From NCBI GenBank assembly GCA_002432095.1, contig DJFQ01000146.1, positions 25,003 through 33,330 on the forward strand: a DNA stretch of 8,328 nt, in the 5' to 3' direction. Shown piece after piece: positions 1-5,557 of the stretch. Numbering within the stretch: the first letter of the stretch is position 1; each line of letters opens with the position of its first letter. Origin of the DNA: Marinagarivorans sp. UBA5868. GTDB lineage: Bacteria; Pseudomonadota; Gammaproteobacteria; Pseudomonadales; Cellvibrionaceae. The notes under the pieces were generated by a model. It ran no database searches and was not told the DNA's origin. It was given only the letters and a program-made list of their open reading frames with translations. A program made the translations under genes and the position numbers.

Positions 1-59
1 ACCACGGCAACGAGTGGAACCAAGGTGTTAAGCCAGGCGATGAACCTCGCATTGAACAT
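1..59 (-). CDS. 5' end of an unidentified gene with a signal-peptide-like or membrane-anchor N-terminus (partial)
   Basis: The first 19 codons read MFNARFIAWLNTLVPLVAV, then leave the window. This is a short N-terminus with one Arg followed by a hydrophobic stretch rich in L, V and A, as in a Sec signal peptide or a first membrane segment. I chose the ATG at 59-57 because GAGGA (70-66) lies 6 nt upstream, good Shine-Dalgarno spacing. The in-frame ATG at 65 would sit directly against that motif. The gene starts 27 bp after the halogenase stop codon on the same strand, so it is probably cotranscribed with it. Too little is visible to name a product. Exported proteins and TonB-dependent receptors are frequent neighbours of this halogenase type, but that is context only. 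Confidence 0.4.
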   Translation of the reverse strand, partial: MFNARFIAWLNTLVPLVAV

Positions 60-86
60 GGACATTCCTCATGATGGCCAACCCAA

Positions 87-1598
87 TCACCATGACGGTC
101 GGCTCTGGCTGCGCAAAAACTCTTCATGAGTGGGCAGATTGCCAACCATCCCCCGAATGGCCTGGCGCGCCATATCAAGCGTGGAGGCAATTTGCTCCAA
201 TTCGAGATTATCTACTCGTGGACAGTGTTTTAGCGGACGTATTCCCATACCTTCAAAGACTGACTGCCAACTCGCACTGCGGAAAAGCTCGTCCACGCCT
301 TCCCGCAAAGCGCCGTGCCCCTGAAACAACTCGATGCGTTCCCGCAGCGAATCCGGCAACGTCATATTGCGGCACCAGCGCCAGAATTGGGTGTCTTCAC
401 GGCCCGTTGCACAGTAGTGCAGAACTATAAAATCCCTTACTTCTTCATAGTCCGCGGCCATGCGACGGTTGTATTCCCGCGCCAGTGCGCCGTCACATTC
501 CCGATCTGGGAAATAGCGCAGAAAAAAATCCATTCCGCGAGCAATCAGGTGGATGGCGGTGGACTCCAGGGGCTCAACAAAGCCTGCGGCTAATCCCAAG
601 GACAAACAATTGAACCGCCAGATTTCCCGGCGGCGACCACTGACAAAGGGAATGACCTTGGGCTCATCCAGTATTTTTCCCTCTACGCTGCGCAACAAGG
701 TAGAACGCGCCTCCTGGTCAGAGCAAAAGGCACTGGCATAAACGTAACCTTGCCCCACTCGTTGCTGCAGGGGAATGCTCCACGACCACCCCGCTTTCCC
801 AGCTGTCGCCCGCGTATAAGGAGGAATGGGCGAACCTGATGAGGTTTTAACCGCGACCGCTCTGTCGCAAGGCAGAAATTGCGACCAATCTTCAAAACCC
901 GCCCCAAGTGTCTGGCCGATCAGAAACGCGCGGAAGCCGGTGCAATCGATAAAGAAGTCGCCCTCAACGCGACGTCCATCGGCCAATTCGACGGCATCAA
1001 TAAAACCGTTCTCCCTTCGAGTCGCGCCCAATACCGTGCCTTCCACCCGGCTCACACCGCGGCCTTCAGCGTAGCGGCGCAGATAACGGGCAACCAATGT
1101 CGCATCCACGTGAAATGCGTAGCCAGCGCCTCCAATCGGTGTGTTTTGGGCCTCCCCGGGCAAATAAAACCGGCCTTTTTCGGCCATGACGCTACACGGC
1201 GAAAAATCTTGTAGATCAGTTGCAATGCCGGCCTGGCGCGCTTTAAGCCAACATTGATAAAAGTCGTGCGCACCGATACGTTTGCCAATGACCCCAAAGG
1301 GGTGGAAATAGCGCTCGCGCCGCTGTCTCCAGTCCACAAATTGAATACCCAATTTATAGGTGGCCTGGGTGGCCTGCATAAAATCGCGCTCATCAATCCC
1401 CAAGCGCTGGATCAGCCCAACAAAAGGCGGAACGGTCGACTCTCCAATCCCTATAGTGCCAATGTCAGTCGACTCCACCAGTTCGATGCGGCAAACGCCC
1501 GGCTTGAGATGGTGCGATAACATCGCCGCTGCCATCCAGCCGGAAGTGCCACCTCCGACGATGACGATTTTTCGAATAGGATTCATATGAACTGGCAT
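87..1598 (-). CDS. Flavin-dependent halogenase, tryptophan-halogenase family
   Basis: The 503-residue protein is predicted to use FADH2, O2 and halide to halogenate an electron-rich substrate, forming hypohalous acid internally. Visible family marks are the FAD-binding GGGTSGW (15-21), the catalytic lysine K82 in YKLGIQFVDW (PrnA K79 equivalent), DCTGFRAFL (218-226), the diagnostic WxWxIP motif WSWSIP (271-276), which separates halogenases from monooxygenases, and VEPLEST (341-347) with E345/S346 matching PrnA E346/S347. Length is near the usual 500-540 residues. All catalytic residues are present, so I expect activity, but the substrate cannot be read from sequence; it may not be free tryptophan. 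FADH2 must come from a flavin reductase, which is not in this window. The start is uncertain: ATG 1598 has AAGAG directly against it, and MNPIRKIVIVGGG from ATG 1586 would also suit the family. The gene lies 21 bp after the oxyR-like gene and is probably cotranscribed with it. Confidence 0.93.
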   Translation of the reverse strand: MPVHMNPIRKIVIVGGGTSGWMAAAMLSHHLKPGVCRIELVESTDIGTIGIGESTVPPFVGLIQRLGIDERDFMQATQATYKLGIQFVDWRQRRERYFHPFGVIGKRIGAHDFYQCWLKARQAGIATDLQDFSPCSVMAEKGRFYLPGEAQNTPIGGAGYAFHVDATLVARYLRRYAEGRGVSRVEGTVLGATRRENGFIDAVELADGRRVEGDFFIDCTGFRAFLIGQTLGAGFEDWSQFLPCDRAVAVKTSSGSPIPPYTRATAGKAGWSWSIPLQQRVGQGYVYASAFCSDQEARSTLLRSVEGKILDEPKVIPFVSGRRREIWRFNCLSLGLAAGFVEPLESTAIHLIARGMDFFLRYFPDRECDGALAREYNRRMAADYEEVRDFIVLHYCATGREDTQFWRWCRNMTLPDSLRERIELFQGHGALREGVDELFRSASWQSVFEGMGIRPLKHCPRVDNLELEQIASTLDMARQAIRGMVGNLPTHEEFLRSQSRPSW

Positions 1599-1619
1599 CT
1601 CTTAATTATTCAGTGCGCA

Positions 1620-2582
1620 TCACCAGTCGCGGTTCTCCACGACTAAGCCGGCCGGGTCATGCTCCCGAGCGGTGCTGTAACGCCAATACGCCGGGCTACA
1701 AGCCTGTACCGCGCGCCGCAGAACGTCAATGGCCTTATGGCGGGGAAAGCTCGCACGCCAGGCTAGCAACAATTGACGAGAAGGCGCGGGGCTGACAAAG
1801 GGGCGCATCGTCAACAAGCTGGTGGCGTATAACGGCATCTGCGCAGCGCCAAGTGGCAATATGGTGACCCCCAGGCCAGAGGCGGTCATATGGCGCAGTG
1901 TTTCCAAGGAACCCGTGCGTGTAACGCCGGGGCGGGTGGCGGTTGGTTTTAGTGCGGGAAACGCGGCGAGAATTTGGTCGCGAAAGCAGTGCCCTTCTCC
2001 CGGCAGCAATACTTCTCTCCCCGCCAGATCACCTGCGTCCAGCTCCGTTTTGCCTGCCAAAGGATGTCCCGAAGGCATCAACAGCACAAACGGCTCTTCG
2101 AACAGCGCCTGGGTCACCACATCAACTTCTCTAAATGGCGCTGTTACGATCAGTGCGTCCAATTCTCCCTGGCGCAATTTTTTGGCGAGAGCCGCCGTCA
2201 TATCTTCCTCCACATAAAGCGGCATCCGCGGCGCCAAGCGCTGTAGCAACGGAATGAACTGGGGAAGCAGGTAAGGACCCACGGTAGGAAGTACGCCCAC
2301 GCAAAGCGCGCCGGTCAATTGATCATTCCCACTGTTCGCGAGATCCCGAATATCGGCCGCTTGTTCGAGAATTCGCCGAGCGCGATCGAGGATCTGCAGG
2401 CCAATCGCAGTAGGGTGGACACGCGACTTGGCGCGCTCGAACAGAGCTACGCCCAATTCATCCTCCAGTTTTTTAACCGCGATACTGAGTGTCGGCTGAC
2501 TCACATGACAGCTTTCCGCCGCCCGACCAAAATGCTGCTCCTGAGCCAACGTCACTATGTAGCGCAATTCCGTCAGCGTCAT
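1620..2582 (-). CDS. OxyR-type LysR-family transcriptional regulator lacking the resolving cysteine
   Basis: The 320-residue LysR-type regulator has a winged helix-turn-helix at 1-58 (HFGRAAESCHVSQPTLS at 18-33 is nearly the OxyR recognition region) and a substrate-binding-type sensor domain from about 90 to 300. OxyR marks are TVGPYLLP (100-107), T100, T129, GEGHCFRDQ (195-203) with peroxidatic C199, H198, R201 and D202, then SLETLRHMTASGLGVTILP (225-243). In the OxyR family H2O2 oxidises C199, which then forms a disulfide with C208 and changes DNA binding. Here residue 208 is Phe (codon TTT; FPALKP), so the classical disulfide cannot form. The remaining cysteines are C25, C94 and C295. The C-terminus runs about 15 residues past E. 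coli OxyR. ATG 2582 matches the family N-terminus MTLTELRYIVTLAQEQHFG; its SD is weak (GGTGA, 4 nt away). The gene diverges from a cation antiporter and precedes a halogenase. It may be an oxyR paralogue rather than the housekeeping copy, so I give no symbol. Confidence 0.92.
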   Translation of the reverse strand: MTLTELRYIVTLAQEQHFGRAAESCHVSQPTLSIAVKKLEDELGVALFERAKSRVHPTAIGLQILDRARRILEQAADIRDLANSGNDQLTGALCVGVLPTVGPYLLPQFIPLLQRLAPRMPLYVEEDMTAALAKKLRQGELDALIVTAPFREVDVVTQALFEEPFVLLMPSGHPLAGKTELDAGDLAGREVLLPGEGHCFRDQILAAFPALKPTATRPGVTRTGSLETLRHMTASGLGVTILPLGAAQMPLYATSLLTMRPFVSPAPSRQLLLAWRASFPRHKAIDVLRRAVQACSPAYWRYSTAREHDPAGLVVENRDW

Positions 2583-2611
2583 AAGGTCACCAATTGCTGC
2601 TCTTTTATCAA
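2579..2611 (-). CDS. Possible 10-codon leader peptide upstream of the oxyR-like gene
   Basis: A TTG-initiated frame would encode MIKEQQLVTL and end with a TGA that overlaps the oxyR ATG as ATGA. GAGG (2620-2617) lies 5 nt before the TTG, a good SD, better than the one directly before oxyR. If translated, it would couple oxyR translation to its own. Its SD is one arm of a perfect inverted repeat (2614-2632), so initiation could depend on RNA structure. The frame is short and TTG starts are uncommon, so chance is a serious alternative. Confidence 0.2.
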   Translation of the reverse strand: MIKEQQLVTL

Positions 2612-2613
2612 TT

Positions 2614-2632
2614 TCACCTCATAAGGAGGTGA
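2614..2632 (-). promoter_or_regulatory. Leader hairpin pairing an anti-SD sequence with a GAGGTGA Shine-Dalgarno
   Basis: Read on the minus strand, TCACCTC, a 5-nt loop CTTAT and GAGGTGA form a perfect 7-bp stem. The 5' arm lies within ATCACCTCCTTA (2633-2622), identical to the 3' tail of gammaproteobacterial 16S rRNA; the 3' arm is an SD. It lies 32 nt upstream of the oxyR ATG. It can act as RNA only if oxyR transcription starts upstream of 2632. Otherwise it may be a DNA operator or chance. Confidence 0.35.
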
Positions 2633-2649
2633 TTCTAATAGCGTTATTC

Positions 2650-2674
2650 ATAGCTAAAATTTATCGAATTTTAG
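2650..2674. promoter_or_regulatory. AT-rich inverted repeat in the divergent promoter region, possible LysR/OxyR operator
   Basis: CTAAAATT (2654-2661) and AATTTTAG (2667-2674) form a perfect 8-bp inverted repeat with a 5-bp spacer. Read from 2650, ATAG-cTaaaAt-TTAT (2650-2664) matches 9 of the 10 fixed positions of an E. coli-type OxyR half site (ATAGnTnnnAnCTAT). No second half site is found in the correct 7-bp phase, so a full OxyR site is not shown. Its place, about 70 bp upstream of oxyR and 140 bp upstream of the antiporter gene, suits autoregulation by a LysR protein. Confidence 0.3.
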
Positions 2675-2737
2675 TTGTTCGGAGTCTGATCCACCACTAT
2701 AAACGCGTCTCTCGACGTAAATACTAAAAAAGTCTCG

Positions 2738-2771
2738 TCGCACTCCATAGGCGTTAGGCTATGGAATGCGA
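2738..2771 (+). promoter_or_regulatory. Strong stem-loop or operator upstream of the antiporter gene
   Basis: TCGCACTCCATAG (2738-2750) and CTATGGAATGCGA (2759-2771) form a 13-bp inverted repeat with one C-A mismatch and an 8-nt loop. No T-run follows on the plus strand. On the minus strand TTTTTT (2731-2726) follows after a 6-nt gap, but no minus-strand gene lies just upstream for it to terminate. The core ATAG-N8-CTAT resembles OxyR half-site words, but the spacing is one base too long. It lies 44 bp before the antiporter ATG, so it could be a 5' UTR element or a protein-binding site. Confidence 0.35.
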
Positions 2772-2783
2772 TTCAATAGCCAT

Positions 2784-2797
2784 CGCTGATTTCAGCG
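2784..2797 (+). promoter_or_regulatory. Short perfect inverted repeat just before the antiporter start
   Basis: CGCTGA-TT-TCAGCG is a perfect 6-bp inverted repeat (5 bp with an ATTT loop in RNA), 17 nt upstream of the antiporter ATG. Together with the larger stem-loop at 2738-2771 it puts two potential structures before a gene that has only a poor SD (AAGTAG). TATAAA (2799-2804) lies directly after it, but I find no matching -35 box. Confidence 0.25.
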
Positions 2798-2814
2798 TTA
2801 TAAAGTAGATACCC

Positions 2815-4113
2815 ATGACCATTGCCCAGCTGTCGGTGACCTTCTTCCTCCAAATGTTTGTCATTCTCGCTACCTGTCGTTTAGTGGGCTGGCTGGGTCA
2901 GAAATATCTTCACCAACCCCAGGTGGTTGGTGAAATGATCGCGGGCGTCATTCTCGGCCCGTCTCTTTTTGGGCTACTCACGCCGGATTTACAAAAACTG
3001 GTGTTCCCCGCCGAAACCAAAGGAATTCTTTATGTCGGTGCACAGTTCGGTGTAGGTCTGTATATGTTTCTGGTAGGACTTGGTTTTCGCGGAGATCATT
3101 TTCGCGCCAACGTCCACAAAGCGGCCGCCGTTTCCATCTCGGGCATGGCAGCTCCATTTCTCGTCGCCCTCATCATCACCCCTTGGTTAATGGCTGTGCC
3201 GGGCTTATTTTCGGAAACTGCCAGCCGCTTCGACGCTACTCTGTTTATGGGCGCCGCCATCGCCATCACGGCATTCCCCATGCTCGCTCGCATCATTCAT
3301 GAGCGCGGCCTCAGCCATACTGCGCTTGGCACCCTGTCTCTTTCCGCTGGGGCGATCGATGACGCCGCAGCCTGGTGTGTGCTGGCGATTGTTTTGGCGA
3401 GCTTTGGCGCCGGCGCAGGTGTCGCAATAACCGCTATCGTCGGCGGCGCAGTGTTTGCCCTGGTGTTAATTCTGCTGGGACCAAAGCTTCTCGCCCCCTT
3501 GGGCCGCATGGCAGAGCGGGATCAAGCCCTAGGGCGTCAACCGAGTTCTTTGATGCTCTCGCTAACATTGATGCTCTTTATGCTGAGCGCATTCACCGCG
3601 GATGCCATTGGTTTGCATGCCGTGTTTGGTGGGTTTTTATTAGGCACCGTGATGCCGCGTGGAGCGTTTTGCGAGCAGATAAAACGCCTGCTGGAACCTG
3701 TCACAGTCGTACTGTTACTTCCCATGTTTTTCACGTATTCAGGCCTGAATACTCAGCTCACCATGGTCAACAGCGTGGAATTGTTGCTGATCGCTTTGGC
3801 GGTGCTGGCGGGCTCCATCATCGCGAAGTTCGGCGCCTGTTGGGCTGCAGCCCGTCTATGTGGGCAGGATAACCGCACCGCTTTAGGCATTGGGGCGTTG
3901 ATGAATTCGCGTGGACTCATGGAGCTGATCATTATCAACATTGGCCTGCAGGCGGGCGTTATAGGTCCTGCCTTGTTCTCGATGTTGGTGCTGATGGCAA
4001 TCGTGACAACTCTAATGGCATCGCCGCTATTCGAATGGGTATACGGTCGGCGCGCCCGGGCCGAAGGGGAGCTGGAAGAATTGGAAACGTTACATAAATC
4101 CGTCGGAGTCTGA
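2815..4113 (+). CDS. CPA2-family cation/proton antiporter (Na+ or K+/H+ exchanger)
   Basis: The 432-residue polytopic inner-membrane protein has about 12-13 hydrophobic segments covering residues 5-408. It should exchange Na+ or K+ for H+ in pH and ion homeostasis. Family marks are the N-terminal QPQVVGEMIAGVILGPSLFG (34-53), AITAFPMLARI (150-160), the ion-binding aspartate pair D182-D183 in SAGAIDDAAAW (177-187), AKFG with K337, and the late-helix MNSRGLMELI (363-372). The neighbouring-Asp motif and the lysine are typical of electrogenic CPA2 exchangers such as NapA. The protein stops after a short charged tail (411-432). It lacks the C-terminal TrkA-N/RCK nucleotide-binding domain of KefB/KefC, so glutathione gating of the Kef type is not expected. 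TAG at 2806-2808 rules out an in-frame start upstream of ATG 2815. It is transcribed divergently from the oxyR-like gene, which suggests a shared control region. Ion specificity cannot be read from sequence. Confidence 0.93.
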   Translation: MTIAQLSVTFFLQMFVILATCRLVGWLGQKYLHQPQVVGEMIAGVILGPSLFGLLTPDLQKLVFPAETKGILYVGAQFGVGLYMFLVGLGFRGDHFRANVHKAAAVSISGMAAPFLVALIITPWLMAVPGLFSETASRFDATLFMGAAIAITAFPMLARIIHERGLSHTALGTLSLSAGAIDDAAAWCVLAIVLASFGAGAGVAITAIVGGAVFALVLILLGPKLLAPLGRMAERDQALGRQPSSLMLSLTLMLFMLSAFTADAIGLHAVFGGFLLGTVMPRGAFCEQIKRLLEPVTVVLLLPMFFTYSGLNTQLTMVNSVELLLIALAVLAGSIIAKFGACWAAARLCGQDNRTALGIGALMNSRGLMELIIINIGLQAGVIGPALFSMLVLMAIVTTLMASPLFEWVYGRRARAEGELEELETLHKSVGV

Positions 4114-4177
4114 CCTTAGCAGCAATGCGACGATGACAGTTCAATGATGGCGATGAGAATAATAGCGGCGTGCATCG

Positions 4178-5557
4178 TCAGCTTGCCGCAGCCTGAAGGT
4201 CCCGTAAAAAGGTCGCTTGCCAGGTATGAATATTGTGCGTTCGGAGCACCGTCATCATTTTTCGCCAACGGTCGATGCGCTCATCCAAGGGCATGCGCAG
4301 CGCTAGAGCCAAACTTTTAGAAACGCTGTCGATATCATAGGGATTGACCTGTACGGCGGCATCCAATTCATCCGCCGCACCTGCCATACGGGACAAAACC
4401 AGAACCCCAGGGTCTTCGGGGTTTTGTGCTGCAACATATTCCTTGGCAACCAAATTCATACCATCTCGTAATGGCGTGACGAAACCAACACTGGCTAAGT
4501 TATACATCGCCAAAATCGTGTTGCGGCGAAATCCGCGGTTGAGATAGCGCAGCGGCATCCAATCGAAATCCGCATACGCTCCGACGATATGTCCCACGTG
4601 GCGGTCGATAGTTTCCGCCAAATCCCGGTATGCCTCTACATCGCCGCGGGAAATCGGAGCAATCTGCAGATACACAACCTGCCGAAGAAACTCAGTGTGA
4701 TTTTTTAGCAGGCGCTCATATGCCTGCATACGCTGCGACAAACCCTTGGAATAATCGAGGCGATCCACACCAATAATTAATTGCCGATCAGACAGACTCG
4801 AATATAAACGCCGAAATTCTTCCGAGGCCTCACCACTTTTACTCACCGTCCGCAGCGACTCGGTTTCGATACTGATGGGGTAAACCCCTGCGGTACAAAT
4901 AAGATCGCCGTGACGATAGCGATTTCCTGGCAACGCCTCGCCCTTCAAACCGTAGCCTATGCTCATGTAAAAACCGCGATAGTCCGCTTCTGTTTGAAAG
5001 CCCACCAAGTCATAGGTCATAAGTGCCTGGAGAATTTCTTTGTAATCCGGCACCGTGCGCAACAAATCCAGTGGCGGAAAAGGTGTATGCAGGAAAAAAC
5101 CGATTGAAGATCTGACTCCCGCATCACGCAGCATTTTACCCATCGGAATAAGATGATAATCGTGGATCCAAATAACATCGTCCGGCTGCAACAGTGGCAG
5201 AAGGCGCTGCGCCATTTTTCGATTAACGCTTAGGTAGCCCTGATAATCCGCGCCGTCATAAGACATCAGATCAGGTCGCTGGTGAAACAACGGCCAGAGC
5301 ACGCTGTTAGCAAACCCTTTGTAATATTGCGCGTATTCCGTGGGCTTCAGACTGACTGTCGCATACTCGATGTTGCCTGAAACTTCAACTTTGGATGCCG
5401 GATCTTCGCGATTTTCCACCTTCCCGTTCCAGCCAAACCATAAACCTCCATCGCGACTCATTGCGGCGGTTACCCCCACCGCAAGGCCACCCTTGGAGCC
5501 GCTATTAGCGGAATCTGTTTTGGTAACACGATTGGATACCACTACCAGCCGACTCAT
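4178..5557 (-). CDS. otsA: Trehalose-6-phosphate synthase (GT20), OtsA
   Basis: The 459-residue GT-B cytoplasmic glycosyltransferase transfers glucose from UDP-glucose to glucose-6-phosphate to form trehalose-6-phosphate. It follows E. coli OtsA almost end to end: MSRLVVVSNRV (1-11), KGGLAVG (22-28), GGLWFGWNG (37-45), VLWPLFH (86-92), WIHDYHLIP (130-138), GFFLHTPFP (153-161), VDRLDYSKG (264-272) with the phosphate-contacting R266 and K271, and LRDGMNLVAKEYVAAQ (363-378) with D365. A longer reading from GTG 5572 adds five residues. I chose ATG 5557 because it matches the family N-terminus, has GGAG 8 nt upstream, and overlaps the preceding stop codon as ATGA, pointing to translational coupling with the GH15 gene. 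It is last in the otsB-GH15-otsA operon. It lacks the C-terminal tail of about 15 residues found in E. coli OtsA. Confidence 0.96.
   Translation of the reverse strand: MSRLVVVSNRVTKTDSANSGSKGGLAVGVTAAMSRDGGLWFGWNGKVENREDPASKVEVSGNIEYATVSLKPTEYAQYYKGFANSVLWPLFHQRPDLMSYDGADYQGYLSVNRKMAQRLLPLLQPDDVIWIHDYHLIPMGKMLRDAGVRSSIGFFLHTPFPPLDLLRTVPDYKEILQALMTYDLVGFQTEADYRGFYMSIGYGLKGEALPGNRYRHGDLICTAGVYPISIETESLRTVSKSGEASEEFRRLYSSLSDRQLIIGVDRLDYSKGLSQRMQAYERLLKNHTEFLRQVVYLQIAPISRGDVEAYRDLAETIDRHVGHIVGAYADFDWMPLRYLNRGFRRNTILAMYNLASVGFVTPLRDGMNLVAKEYVAAQNPEDPGVLVLSRMAGAADELDAAVQVNPYDIDSVSKSLALALRMPLDERIDRWRKMMTVLRTHNIHTWQATFLRDLQAAAS

Noticed and set aside
71..741. Several open frames on the plus strand opposite the halogenase gene (for example 71-430, 315-593, 553-741)
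   Set aside because: They are antisense shadows of a clearly conserved gene with all family motifs; their translations show no recognisable domain.
2696..2721. Minus-strand promoter for oxyR: TTTACG and TATAGT
   Set aside because: The -10 is good, but the spacer is only 14 nt and the -35 is weak, so I do not annotate it, although a start near here would be upstream of the leader hairpin.
2726..2771. The 13-bp stem-loop as a minus-strand intrinsic terminator
   Set aside because: TTTTTT follows only after a 6-nt gap, and the next minus-strand gene upstream (otsA) ends about 1.4 kb away, so there is no obvious transcript to end here.
3375..3872. A 165-codon plus-strand frame inside the antiporter gene
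   Set aside because: It lies in another frame of a strongly conserved membrane protein, and its Arg/Cys/His/Trp-rich composition is typical of an out-of-frame reading.
4129..4189. Possible bidirectional terminator between the antiporter and otsA
   Set aside because: GACGATG/CATCGTC arms are 37 nt apart, and the GCGGC/GCCGC stem (4165-4169 with 4185-4189) is only 5 bp. On the minus strand TATTATTCTC follows rather than a proper T-run, so this is too weak to call.
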